Source of the DNA: Labia minor | Taxonomy: Eukaryota > Arthropoda > Insecta > Dermaptera > Spongiphoridae | NCBI GenBank assembly: GCA_963082975.1 | Contig: OY720346.1 | Location: 43,873,296-43,937,295, forward strand | Length of the DNA: 64,000 nucleotides | Direction of reading: 5' to 3' | Shown: positions 1-12,196 of the stretch, piece by piece | Position numbering within the stretch: the stretch's first letter is position 1 | Layout of the letters: every line of letters starts with the position of its first letter | The notes under the pieces: generated by a model | What the model saw: only the letters and a program-made list of their open reading frames with translations | What the model was told of the DNA's origin: nothing | Databases searched by the model: none | Position numbers and translations under genes: made by a program

Positions 1-2089
1 TGTAGTTGAGAATGGAGCAACAGTGACTGCCTGGTTTGTATGGAAGTTACCGCCATTGTCACGACGACCGCCAACAATAATACTTACTTCTGTTGGTTCA
101 GATGTGCCCTGCACACTCACTGCTACATGGTACTCACTGTTCGGTCGAAGCACTTTCGGTGCAACAATCGAATATGTCCTGAAAACAAATAAAAAACAAA
201 ATATGTTACAATATATAGTATAATGAATAGCATTTAAAGACAATATTATTTCACATATATTCAAAAATTCTGATTGTGTTACATTATTACATCATTATAT
301 ACGAGTATCATTCTATAAGTAAGGAGAAAAATGAATATACCTCAAAAACTATTTATTGATTCCTACAAAATTCAGAATATTTTTCAACATAATCATACCA
401 ACAGTGATGCCCTTGTCTCATCTTTCTTGCTACTTCCTAATTCCCGTGTCGAAGAATTCTTTCGATTTACCCCGAAGCTACTTTTGCTTTGCTTCCTTAA
501 CTCTCTCATTGTTAGTAAATTTTGTTCGGTCACTTTTAAACCGATAAACCCACTTGTAAAAATTCTCACGGATCAAACAACTTTTACCGTACTGTATCAA
601 TATTCTAGAAAAAATTTCACTTAGTTTTACATCTCTTGCGACTAAAAATCTAATGACAGAGCGCTGTTCTTTTAAGGTGCAATCTTCTAGTGGACTTGCC
701 ATAGTGAACTTTTAAGGTTATGTTGATATAAAATGATGACGATTTACTATCAAAAATTCTAAAATAATTAATTGTAAATTGATTGAGATCAAAAAATATC
801 GATAAACTTTACACAATCTTAATCGTGAAAACAATATTTTCTTGAAATGATCATAGATCCTAAAATCGCTGAAGCTGTTTTTGAGAAAAATCTCAAAAAG
901 ATATTTGCTGTAATATTCTAGTCATATTTTAAATATGGAATTTCAATTTCAAACTCTCTTTCGCTTTTGTATATCACACTACTACTATATAATCTTATAA
1001 TTAAATATATAAAAACGAGATCATTCACAACCCATGGTTATGTATAAATAGGTTCATTTAAATTGTACTAAATTTCGATTATATCTCGAAAATTATAAAA
1101 AATACAGAGTTGGTATATGATGTTGAAAAATTATTATAAAAAAAATCATTTAAATTTAAAGAATAATGAATATAATATTTCACTAAATCTACTCATTAAA
1201 TATTTAAACATTTTTTTTTTGAAAGTTGGGATGTGTAATGACCGTATAACCCGGACCTTGCCTACAATGTCCTATTGTTATTTCTTTGGGCCATTACATA
1301 ATTCTCTTCAATAAAAATTAAAAATTATCTGTTATATTGTTTCAAGCATGATTATATATATATATATATATATATAAATTATTGAAGGCTAAATTAATTT
1401 ATACTTTTATTAACTTAATAAAAAGCCACACACACACACTCAGCCTTAAAACCTACAAAACCCGACAATTTGTGTTTATACCTATTTGTATCTATATGCA
1501 AAATAACGATATAGGTAAAATTTAAAATTTTAAATTATATCTTTAAAAATTGTAAAAACAGAGTGATTAAATGATAAAGGTTGATTTTATAACAAAGATC
1601 ACATAAAAATTTTCAAAATTAAGGATTAATCAGTTTTTAAAAATATAAAATATAGTGTAAAAAATTATATAAAAAAACCTATTCTTATTATTAAAAAAGA
1701 TTTGTTTTGTCTTTAGAATTTTCAATATGAATGCTTTTTGAGAACATAATTTTTTTTACAGTAAATTTATATATATATAAGCAAATAGTAATTTCACCAT
1801 TGTTTATATGTTGGTTTCTTCACGCCCTTCTGATTAGAGAGACAAAGATTACATATATACGTATAAACAACTCAATTCATTAAAAGTTAAATGTATATAA
1901 AAAAAGGATGAGATTAATTTAGTCACATAATAATAATATTGATAATAATAATAAAACAATTCACAAATACACAGTACTATGTTAAATATCTTATAAAAAA
2001 AATATTAATCAAAATTGAAAAATATTTAAAATTAAAATTATATTCTTAGATAATTAATTTATTAATCAATTTAAACCAGATAATGCCAG

Positions 2090-2130
<41 letters not shown>

Positions 2131-5100
2131 TTCAATTAAATTCTTTCATATTATTTTTTTAATATTAGTTTATAATTTTATTTGTTCTATGTACAAATAG
2201 AAAAATTGCAAATATAGTTTGTATATTAATGGTCATTCGTTCTGACTCATCATGTTTCTATAGATAAATTAAATTAAAAATAAATTAAATAAAAAAAAAT
2301 ATATCCTGTATGAGAGAGATCATTATATAAAAAATAAAATACTAACATGAATCATATTAGGTAAGTATTTCAATATTAAAAAAATAAATATTTAAATGAA
2401 TAGCTCATAAATTATTTTTAATTTAGAATATTTGTGAAATAATTAATGAAATAATTAAATACTTTATTTATAAAAATAAATATTTTTTTTTATTTAAGTA
2501 GTTATCTGCGGATTGAAGGTTTATTTTGGTTCAACATTAATTGATAAATAAATATTTTTACCGACCGACGATAGTAAGGGAGGTATTGTTTTCACACCAA
2601 ATTTCACATGTGGAGATTTTTACATATCTCCACGAATCATGCATTTTCTTAACAGAAAAAAGTATTTTTAGCATGATGTCTGTCCGTCCGTCCGTCCGTC
2701 CGTATAGATGTGTACAGCCTGAACGGCTGAACGGATTTTGATGAAATTTGGTATATTTACTTAATGCATCAGTGGGATGAATTGATCAACTTTTGGTGCA
2801 AATCCGGAAACCGGAAGTGGTAGTATTAGTGATCGACGATAGGAAGGGAAGGGTCATTTTCACACCAAATTTCACACGAGGAGATTTTTTTACATATCAC
2901 CACGAATGTATTGGTTTAATCCTCGGGAAAAATCATCTTCATTATGTTTTTCTTAATTTAAAATTATATGACGTCACCCAGCCCTTCATGACGTCACAGC
3001 CTCCGTATTATGATCACGGGCAACGCCGGCTACTTCAGCTATATATTACAAATAAAATAAAATTAAAAATATTTATGTTATATCCATATCTGTTTTTTAT
3101 TGCATTAATAGATATATTAAAATTATTTGAAATTGTTTCTGTAGCTGGAAATTAATTTATTTCAAACCGTCGGTCGGTTCGGACCTGGCCACAGGTCAAC
3201 TTATTTTCAAATAGAAATATCTATGCAATTTTTTTTTTTTTTTTTTTTTTTTTTGCTTTTCAGCAATACCTTATTTTTTCTAAAATTTCATCAATTTTTG
3301 AAATTTTTAAATCAAAACGGGTTGCATCTATGATATATCTTTTCAAAAAAAATGTTATATAACATTTTTACGTTTAAAATGTAAAAAAAAAAATTTATTT
3401 GTCCTATATTTTGATTATGTTAACTTTGGAATCGAATGCTCAAAAATTATCTTTAATAACATATACAGATGACTTTCTTCATTGCTGATATGCAAATTTT
3501 TACTAATTCTAATATATTCATACAAAAAGTTATATAAAAATTTTCAGTAATTTTAATTTGAAATTCATTTATATACTGCAATTGAAATGAAATTTGTATT
3601 TGTTATCCTTATTCTGATGATGATAATGATAAATTTAAACATAATTATAAAATTTTAACCTTGAACGAATGGATTGAAATCTTACAAACAACATCATTCA
3701 TTTTCTAAAAAAAAAATCACTGAAGATCTTAATTAAAAATGAAAAAGTAAAAATTTAAAAATATTTACTCTATTTTAGTTTAGTTACAACAGGTAATATA
3801 ATTATATATAAACACTTGTACAATACGTATTTTCAACAAAATATGCATATTAAAAGTAGTAAACTATTCAATTTAATTATTTTATTAGATTATTTTATAT
3901 AAAAGATTTAAAATTTTGATTATAAATCAGATAAAGTTATTGGACAGAAGGAGTAAGGAATGAAGGACAAGAGAGCAGTATGCTACCCCGGTTTGTCATA
4001 TAACACTAATTAAATATAATTTGATAATTATAATATTATTATAGTAGGTATATATAAATTTTTTCCTTGAAGTTGTAAAAATTAATTTATTTTTAATTAC
4101 ATCTCCTAGAAATTGTTGTTTTATTATTAAATTCAATAATTAATTTATTATTTCAACAAAAACCAAAAAATCATTCATTAATATTAGAAAGAAGGATTAT
4201 TTTCTCAATGTTAATACTTGGTTTTAAAAATTTTCAACAGAACCGAAAGCATTAAAATTTGATTATGAAAATATAATAATAATGTATAGAAAATTCCATT
4301 CATCTTTCACAGATGGCGTCTTTTAATCCATCCTAAATAGTTATTTTAGTACAAACCTTCACTATTTCTATCTTTTTTTTAACCAAACAGTTAATTTATA
4401 AAAACAGATACATTAAATAAATAAATACACTAAATATTATTAGAGTGGCTATTCTAAATCTAAATATATGAATAAATTATAGTGACTACAGTAACATTGG
4501 AAATCGCTTTGGAATAGCAACCCTAATCGAGTCTGAACAAGTATTTTCAATTATTAATTAAATTATTGAATTTTAAATTATTTAATATATTTAATATTTA
4601 ATTATTTATTTATTTTTTTGATATTTATATTAAAATAATTTTTTTTAATAATTGTCTCGATATTTTTTAAATTTGGATTTATATTATTTATATTATATAA
4701 ACAAAAAAAAGGAGCTCGAAATCGTATCTAAAATCGAAAATATTAGGAAAAATAAAAAAATTCCTGAATAGAATGAAAAAATGATATTAAATTTATAATT
4801 TACTTTTTCTTTGGGATTTAAATAAAATATATGTAGATTTTTAATTGGGTAGAAAGAGGGTAGGGTGAGAGTTTGTTGAAGAAGAATCAGAATAGAATAA
4901 TAAAGAATAAGTTGACCTGTGGCCAGGTCCGAACCGACCGACGGTTTGAAGTAAATTAATTTCCTGCTACAGAAAGAATTTCAAATAATTTTAATATATC
5001 TATTAATGTAATAAAAAACATATAGGCATATAACATAAATATTTTTAATTTTATTTTATTTATAATATATATGTAAGACCAAGCTGTGGCGTCATATAAT

Positions 5101-8100
5101 TTTAAATCAAGAAAAAACTAATAAATATGATTTTCCCGAGGATAAAACCAATACAAAGTGTATGATTCGTGGTGATATATAAAAAAATCTCCTCATGTGA
5201 AATTTGGTGTGAAAATAACCCTTCCCTTCCTATCGTCGATTGCTAATACTACGACTTCCGGTTTCCGGATTTGCACCAAAAGTTGATCAATTCATCCCAC
5301 TGATGCATTAAGTAAATATACCAAATTTCATCAAAATCGGTTGAGCCGTTCAGGCTGTACACATCTATACGGACGGACAGACGGACAGACGGACGGACAG
5401 ACATCATGCTAAAAATACTTTTTTCTGTTTAGAAAATGCATGATTCGTGGAGATATGTAAAAATCTCCACGTGTGAAATTTGGTGTGAAAACAATACCTC
5501 CCTTACTATCGTCAGTCGGTAAAAAGGATTGCTGCTAAATTTTATATTTTTTTCAGAATATTTATATATAGTTTTTGTTGGAATATTTTTTTTTATAAAA
5601 TTATATTATGATAAATTGATATTATTAGAATGTGTATTTGTCAATTTCGAAATTCTAAATAAGAATATACGGGAGTGGTCTAAATCGAATGGGATTTTAA
5701 AAATGCGCAGGCGGTCCACTTATATATATATATATATATATATATATGGAGCAATCAAGGAGCATGTATTAGATGGGTGGAGCAGGAAAATGAATATAAT
5801 AATTTAGATATGTATTTAAATCTGTACAAAAAGACAAATTACAAATTCAGTTAGAATATAAAAAATAATGTATTATAATAATTTATCCGTTGTACAAATG
5901 AAACGTTTTTTTTAATATATTAATATAAATGTAAATTTAAGCAAAATCTTGCTGATAATTATTTAAATTTCAATTTCTCCATTTAGAGAAAATTAGGATT
6001 AGTATAATAAATAATTTTTCTATATAATAAATAAAAATAAATATCTTAAGTAAAAATTAATTAATTAAAAAAAAATATTGTAGAAATTTCCTTTCATTTT
6101 TTTATTAAATTTAATATTAAAGTTCTTTTTAAAAAAATATGTCATTTAATAAGATTTAATTTATAAAATATATTTAAAACTAGTATAGAAAGCGAGTCAT
6201 TAACCATCAATAAATTCTCTCTCTCTCTCTCCCTTTTGATATTTATTTCTCATTGACCATGCAATTTTTTTTCGCAATATTTCTTTGTTCATGAATGTAA
6301 ATTAAATATTAAATATTATTATAAGCGTTTTCCTGAAGTACTTTACTGAGTGTAAATAAAAAATAAATGTAAATAAAAAAAGAGCGATGCAATTTTAAAT
6401 TTTGTGAGTATACAATGCAAACGAACCTTAAAAAAAAAATATAAAAAATATTAAAAAATATATAAATACCCGTTACATTTTCTCATCATTGAGTTTTTAC
6501 AGAAAAGAATAATCAGCTCTTTGTCCAAGTTAATTTAGCGGTGACTCGAAATGTAGAGGTTTTAACCCCTTCATAATAGCCTATAGCTATGCTCTCAACA
6601 TAAAGGAAACTAAATAATAACAATAAACCAAAAATAAAATTTAGGTGTTTCTTTACATTTTCATGTCCCAATTTTTGACATTTTTATGGTTATTTCATTT
6701 GTGAGGGAGGGAATGTTCATCCTTATATTTGTTAATTTATTTATAATAAATCTGGAGTGTCTCCGTTCGACTATCTCGCAATTTGAATTGGATTAATTAA
6801 CATATATTATATTTAAATGAAATTAAAAAAAATAATTCCGGTACTTTCAATAAAGCTGAATTTCTATATATAGTAGTTTTATACAATTTTTAATCATGTG
6901 AAAAATTATCAAACATATATCTTTATTTTCACGGTCAGTTTAGATGAAAACAATACCTCCCTTACTATCGTCGGTCGGTAAAAAATGAAAACGTGATAGG
7001 TAATGACCCACTTCCGGATGAGCTACATTTCTCAAAAGTTGATAGAAAACTGCGAATTTTGAATAATGTCCATATACCAAATTGTGTGTGTGTGTGCATC
7101 CTTATATTTGTTAATTTATTTATAATAAATCTGGAGTGTCTCCATTCGACTATCTCGCAAATTTGTTCTTACGAGATAGTAAAAACAATATGCGAGAGAT
7201 TTGAATCAAAATTTGTCTTATATTTCCTAAATAATTAGTATCAAGTTTATTCTTTAATATTATTAATAATTTTTGATGAAAAAAAATTATACACTATACT
7301 TGTAATGAATCTTCATAAATAATATAAAATTAATAAAGAATTTTTTAAAAATAAAATTTACATGAATTTATAAAAAGCTGATTCTAAAAAAAAATCATAA
7401 AATCAGAGATAATCATAAAAACTATCCCAAAAGTGGATTTGTGAAAGGTTTAATACTGAATTATGGAACTCAAAATATAAAAATTTAATAACAAAAAAAT
7501 ATTCAAATAAATTAAATATAAATATGAATAATAATATATATGTATAAGTACATATTACAATAGAAATGAATACAAAATGTCTAAATGGAAAAAACAAAAA
7601 ATCCAGACTTAGAAAAAGAAATAACAATATATTTTCAATTTATTATTATTATAAAAATTATTATTATTATATAAAATTATAATAATTTTAATAATTATAT
7701 TAATAAACTGTTCTGAAAGTAGATATATATATATATATATATATGGTTCTCTCCCACTCTGTCTCTCTCTCTCTCTATGTGTGTGTGTGTGTATTCGCTG
7801 CAAATACCAATTAATTTTATTTGTGAAAAGTGAAAAAAGGATGCCTATTGATTATCTCTTTATGGTAAATATATTATTATTAATAATAATAATATTAAAA
7901 TGCTAAATTTCATTGGCCTTGAATTTGAACTGGAAATTGATGTTGTAGGTGTCAAGGACCTTGCTAAACCACCTTTGCGATTCAAATTAGCTAATGCTTG
8001 CAATCCAGATGAATCTGGTCTTGTTAAATACAAGAACAAGAAGAAAAGTATTTTTGCTTTTAAATAACTTTCCTTTAAATTTAAAATTGAAAATCAATTT

Positions 8101-10125
8101 TTACTTAATATCATAACAAAACAACATTGTGAAATTCAATGAAGGTATTTTTGAATATTTATATTTCCAAATGGTTTTCATTTTTTTTTTTATTTGGATA
8201 TGAAATTTTTTTAATTTTTTAAAATATTTTTTCTGATTTTTTATTTCTTAGATATATTAATAAATACCTATAAAATATGTTTTGTATACTTATAAATAGC
8301 TAAATAGTTTAAATTATAATATTTAACTAGGAAACTGAGTAAAAAAAATTACTAAAAACATATATATATATAATTATATTTTTTAAAATTTTTTTCACTC
8401 TTGTTGAATGTTTTCTCGTCTCACTTTCTGAATACGTCACTTCACCTTAGAGACCTTGTATTATAGTGCGAGAAGGAGTGACGTCATAAACCCTTTATGG
8501 GTATGTCATTCTCTCTCTCTCTCTCTCTTTTGGCTCTCAATCGTAGGTAGCAACATTTCCTATAAAGGAATTGACTTGAACGCATTATAAACAAAGCAAG
8601 AAACGAATCAACAACATTTGAGCTATTCAGATTCTGTTGTAATTTTTTGCAATTAGGCAAAAAGTATATTTAGTACTAAAACGAATAAAGATTTATGTTG
8701 TAACAAAATCTGAATATATATATTTTTAAAATGTTTGAAATAATTAAAAGGATTCTATATTCTAACTTAATCTAGAATAATATTTTATTATAATAATAGT
8801 AAAGGTAATTATATTGAATGGCCAACCAGTCATGGATTTGGATAAAACTTTAGCCTTTTTTAATTCCAAAGAAACTTTTCGCAATTTTTGCGGGTCGCTT
8901 CTTGTTTACGAGATAAAAATTATTAAAGTTTAACAGATAAGCTTATTATGAACCTTGAAATATGATGAAATTAAGTAATGTTTTATTGACTAATTCACTA
9001 ATTATTCACTTATTCCTAATTTTCTTTTTTTCGGTTTGGTTTAGATATAAAGAAATTATTTAATTAATTATTTTTTTATTTTTTCTATGTCTAATCAGAA
9101 TTGAAAAAAAAACCCAAAAAATTATTGGAGCCCTCTGATGGACAAATAATAAAACATGGTAGCTAATTAAAATTTCAATGCATTTATATGCAAACTTAAA
9201 TCCTTTTTGTCTTGTAAACTAGAAGGGACCCGTAAAAATTGCATAAGAAAAGTTTCTTTGGAATTAAAAAAGAAACCCACTGGTAAATTTTTATCCAAAT
9301 CCTTGACTGGATGATATTCAATATAATTACCATAAAAAATATTTATATCTCAATTTAATATTTATCTAATTAGTTTCATATTTATATTCTTAAAAATTTA
9401 AAAAATTAACATAATCGTCATCTTATTTGAGTATTAAATTGGTTGAATTCTATAAAATATCAAAATTTAAATAAAATATATAAAAAACTCTTTTTATATT
9501 TTGTTTATAATAATAAAGAAAATTATAAATTCAATTAAGTATTTAAGAGATTTATTTTATATTTAAATATAAAAATAATAATTTCTTTAATATAATTTAC
9601 CAAATAGAAATTAAACGAATTATTTATAGAGAGAGAGAGAGAGGTAGAGAAAGTGATCAATAATACTATATTTCATTATTTAATAAAAAAAAAAATTATA
9701 GCGATGTTTAACTTCAATTCAAATATATATTAATATCATAAATGTAATAAAAGAAATAAAGATTTATTAGAATGTTATTCCCTCGAATGGGAATTCCCGG
9801 AAATATTTTCATTTTTTTTATCTAAATGGGTTTGGAAAAAGAAGAGGAAGAAAATCAATAAGATAAAGGATTTTCCAGAAAATCGGGAAGTCCATTTTTC
9901 ATAATAAAATAAAACAAAAAGAATTATTTCGAATTTAATTGATTTATACGTATTTACCCAAATATATGTGTCTATTTTTATTAATTAATATTATTTTGTG
10001 TGGTTTAAATATAATAATAAAGGTAAAAATAGTTTCGTTAGATGGATTGTAGATAGTTACCCAAGTGCATGAATAGAGTTTGCCAAAATTGAGAGAACAA
10101 AAAAGAGGAGGCCGAGGGCCGCCAT
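1..10125 (-). CDS. CD109 / thioester-containing protein (TEP), first two coding exons, partial
   Basis: Coding exon 1 is 10125-10061 and exon 2 is 178-1, running off the left edge; the intron is about 9.9 kb. Exon 1 starts ATG and encodes a typical signal peptide (MAALGLLFFVLSILA, then NSIHAL), so the product is secreted or cell-surface. Its donor (GG/GTAACT) and the exon 2 acceptor (TTTTCAG/GACA) join in phase to give GTYSIVAPKVLRPNSEYHV, the characteristic start of the first macroglobulin domain of insect TEP/CD109 proteins. The remaining 59 codons (VSIIVGGRRDNGGNF..) stay open to base 1. The family are alpha-2-macroglobulin relatives acting in opsonisation, melanisation or epithelial junctions. 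The thioester and later domains lie outside, so TEP, CD109 and Mcr-type members cannot be told apart. A further acceptor (TTTCAG/GTGTG at 10170) lies 45 bases before the ATG, implying a 5' noncoding exon further right. Confidence 0.85.
179..2555. other. AT-rich intron of the TEP/CD109 gene
   Basis: Apart from the mariner remnant at 478-702, this holds only AT-rich sequence and (TA)n runs near 1350-1376 and 2094-2126. No exon with usable splice sites was seen. Confidence 0.6.
478..702 (-). pseudogene. mariner-type transposase, N-terminal fragment
   Basis: The reading frame starts MASPLEDCTLKEQRSVIRF and runs through ENFYKWVYRFKSDRT, the first helix-turn-helix region of mariner transposases. 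The second helix-turn-helix and the catalytic DDD region are absent. The frame stops after about 74 residues, so this is a dead fragment. It lies inside the TEP/CD109 intron, same strand. I saw no terminal inverted repeats with confidence. Confidence 0.75.
2556..3205 (+). mobile_element. family A repeat, copy 1 (Helentron-like non-autonomous element)
   Basis: Starts with the fixed tip TTTTTACCGACCGACG and ends ..GGTCAACTTATT. Near 2684-2702 there is a (GTCC)n run, followed by AACGGATTTTGATGAAATTT. The right end carries CCGTCGGTCGGTTCGG, partly inverted relative to the left tip, then a hairpin GACCTG-GCCA-CAGGTC about 8 bases from the end. The first module (CACCAAATTTCACA.. GGAGATTTTT) recurs in altered form near 2860. 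A tetranucleotide run, subterminal inverted repeats and a 3' hairpin are the described layout of Helentron-associated INE / DINE-1 elements; the class assignment is inferred, the repeat itself is seen. No target duplication was found. Confidence 0.7.
3206..4905. other. spacer between two inverted family A copies
   Basis: AT-rich intronic sequence with long A or T runs (a T run near 3230-3254). No open frame, gene remnant or further repeat recognised. Confidence 0.5.
4906..5526 (-). mobile_element. family A repeat, copy 2
   Basis: Reverse orientation relative to copy 1: begins AATAAGTTGACCTGTGGCC (the hairpin end) and ends at the GTCAGTCGGTAAAAA tip. It contains the GACGGACAGACGGACA microsatellite near 5370-5400 and the same internal double module. 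With copy 1 it forms a tail-to-tail inverted pair about 1.7 kb apart in the TEP/CD109 intron, so the locus could fold or rearrange. Confidence 0.7.
5527..6717. other. AT-rich intron
   Basis: Holds a (TA)n run near 5720-5747 and a (TC)n run near 6215-6231. Nothing else is supportable. Confidence 0.5.
6718..7190 (+). repeat. family B repeat, rearranged copy with family A tip inside
   Basis: Related to the repeat at 14299-14890: shared GTGTCTCC.TTCGACTATCTCGC start, the ATCATGTGAAAAATTATC segment, a CACTTCCGG module and TTGATAGAAAACT. The copy is rearranged. About 65 bases (CATCCTTATATTTG.. to CTATCTCGCAA) occur at 6718-6783 and again at 7097-7162, as an imperfect direct duplication. A solo family A tip (ACCTCCCTTACTATCGTCGG) sits at about 6945-6984 inside it. 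A (TG)n run precedes the second repeat. Confidence 0.55.
7191..7899. other. AT-rich intron
   Basis: Contains a (TA)n run near 7722-7745, a (TC)n run near 7760-7776 and a short (TG)n run. No gene seen. Confidence 0.45.
7900..8067 (+). other. small open frame of 55 codons or orphan exon, unidentified
   Basis: ATG at 7900, stop at 8065-8067. The translation includes FELEIDVVGVKDLAKPPLRF, KLANACNPDESGL and a lysine-rich tail. Base composition is visibly less AT-rich than its surroundings, and the residue mix looks protein-like. The frame also contains an acceptor-like TGTTGTAG/GTGTC and a donor-like AAGAAAA/GTATTT, so it could be an internal exon or a pseudogene piece. It lies on the strand opposite to the TEP/CD109 intron that encloses it. 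I do not recognise the protein. Confidence 0.25.
8068..8803. other. intron, unassigned
   Basis: AT-rich. A less AT-rich patch at 8450-8600 holds ACGTCACTTC facing GGAGTGACGTC (a possible stem at about 8453-8488) and a (TC)n run at 8511-8528. No coding frame recognised. Confidence 0.4.
8804..9331. mobile_element. long-inverted-repeat (foldback) element, copy 1
   Basis: The two ends are imperfect inverted repeats of well over 100 bases. The outermost GGTAATTATATTGAAT faces ATTCAATATAATTACC at the right end, followed inward by GGATTTGGATAAAA and TTCCAAAGAAACTTTTC on both sides. A second copy with the same interior (CTAATTCACTAATTATTCAC) is at 18418-18947. There is no coding capacity. Non-autonomous DNA transposon; superfamily not determined. 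Confidence 0.65.
9332..10060. other. AT-rich intron next to the TEP/CD109 signal exon
   Basis: Holds a (GA)n patch near 9631-9645 and otherwise AT-rich sequence. No other exon was found between the signal-peptide exon and exon 2; the phases of those two join directly. Confidence 0.5.
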
Positions 10126-10324
10126 CTGCTTCACCACGTATTTATCCCTTCTCTACATACGCATTCACACCTGAAACAAAAATAATAAGCATATATATTA
10201 ATAAACAGGACAAAGTAAAATAATCTTTTATGTTAATGCTCGGTATTTTTGAAATTAAGAAACATTCTGTAGTTATCTTATTTATGGACGAAATTATTTT
10301 GATCTTTATAATTACTACTATTTG

Positions 10325-10590
10325 AGGCTCGTTGCAACTACGGCTATTTTCGTCTCAAAGAAATCATCAATCGTATATGATTTAATCTTATCCAGAAACT
10401 TAAGTAAATTTTAAAAAATTTTAATCTTTCCTAAAAGATCCCTGATTATTTTCATTTTTACATGAAGTCCTTGCCGATGCATACGATAGGCATTCAACAA
10501 GAATATGATCCACAGTGACTCTCATATCACTTGTTGCCCACAAAGGGAGATTTTCTTTAAGAATTATATGGCAATGTGAAAAGAAGCAAT
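10325..10590 (-). pseudogene. non-LTR retrotransposon 3' coding remnant
   Basis: The minus strand encodes LRE-like residues ending DMRVTVDHILVECLSYASAR, the 'LTVxHxLxECPxY' zinc-knuckle-like motif found after the reverse transcriptase/RNase H of many insect non-LTR elements. After a frame change come KMKIIRDLLGKIKIF, a stop, and NLLKFLDKIKSYTIDDF, the usual tail. It has frameshifts, a stop and an inserted (TA)n run at 10591-10621. It lies just upstream of the TEP/CD109 signal exon. Confidence 0.55.
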
Positions 10591-11683
10591 GACCTATATA
10601 TATATATATATATATATATATTCTTAAAATTTTCTTAAATGTGTATAGTGACGGAAAAGAGTAAACGCCAGGACGGCTCTGTTGTCGGTCAAACATGCGC
10701 ATTGGCTTTTACTTTTTTCCGTCACTGTACATTTGTTCAATCTATTTTTATTAATTTATTTTATAATTATAATTTGTTTAGAAAAATTAATAATTATTTT
10801 TAATATTTTTAATGAAATAAAGTTAAGAATATAAAACTAACTGCAAATAATAATTAATATTTAATCAAGAACAGAGAAAGTGATAAAATGTTGAACTACT
10901 GAAATTGAGGATGAGAGTTCAAACCTCATCAAATTCAAAATATAATATTTAATGTGAATCAAAATAAATAAATAAGTAAACTGACTAATTTAGCCCAAAA
11001 AAATACAAAAAAAAAAATACTAAATGTTAGTGTAAATTTCGAAAAGTTTTTAAGGTGCAAACTACTCATATTAAAATAAAAACATTAAATTATGATGGAT
11101 AAAATTTTTTTAACGTTTTAAATATAATATATTATAATTTAAATCTAAAAGAATGAAAGATAATGGTAGAGATGTTTTTTTTCAGTAGGAATTATACATT
11201 AGATAAATTCTCTTATTTGACAAAATTCATACAATCAAATGAGAACTAATATAATTTTATAACTTTTTCATTATGTTAGAAAAATTATTATTAATCTTTC
11301 TTAAATAATTCATTATATATATAGATAAATTTACTTATTTAGATTTTAGCGAATTTATTATAAATAATTTATAAAATACATAAATAAAAAAAAAACGTGT
11401 CTTATCATTTAAATCTGCTAATGTTAAAATGACTTCCGTTTTGAATATGAAATAAAGTACTTTTTAATTTTGTGTTGTTGTTTTTTTTTATTTAGAAAAT
11501 TTCAATTCAAATCACGGAAGTTAAAAACAAAAATGTTGAATGAATTTGATCGATATCTTTGTATAAATAATCCAAAATCAATCGAAAATTTTTCAAATTT
11601 TATTTTCTTCTCTATTTAAAAAATACTATATTATATATTGTTATATATTTATATTTGTAGATGAAGAAAACAATGAAATGTTA

Positions 11684-12196
11684 TATGCGAGTCAATAAGT
11701 CTATAACTTTTTGGATAAAAAATTATTTTATTTTTCAACATAGTCTCCTTTGAGCTCTATACACTTCGTCCAACATTTCTCCAATTTTTTTTTATTCCTT
11801 CTAAAAAATATGATTTGTCCAGGACATCAAAATAGGTATTTGTGCTTATTCATCCCCCCCCCCCCCAAAAAAAACACTGATTTGACTGGTGATTGGTCTC
11901 TGGTGTGTTATGGATCCACGTTTCATCCACGGTTACGAAACGGCGTAATTGCGGTTAAACAACCACAATGCCATAATGATCAATGAGCGCAATAAATTCA
12001 CTTTTTTCCATTTTCTTCTCAAATCACGAGACAGATAGTCTGCTATTAATGGATATCAAACAAAAACTAAAAGACCCAGCTGGTTCAAATTTGGACAGGA
12101 GTCAGCTAATAGTTGCCTGCTGACAGGAGCAGTGTTGTCATTTCATTTAAGAAATGCGAAATTCAAAAAGTATTTATTGATTGACCTGCCCTCGTA
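11684..12196 (-). mobile_element. internally deleted mariner element
   Basis: The ends read GTCAATAAGTCTATAACTTTT on the left (11691 onward, flanked by TA) and, inverted, CGAGGGCAGGTCAATCAAT on the right, matching mariner terminal repeats. On the minus strand a start MEKSEFIALIDHYGI is followed almost at once by FVTVDETWIH and TPET, so most of the region between the N-terminus and the first catalytic Asp is missing. A C run (about 11856-11869) breaks the frame. Non-functional deletion derivative. Confidence 0.65.

Noticed and set aside
331..624. Plus-strand open frame of 97 codons
   Set aside because: Partly complement of the mariner fragment at 478-702.
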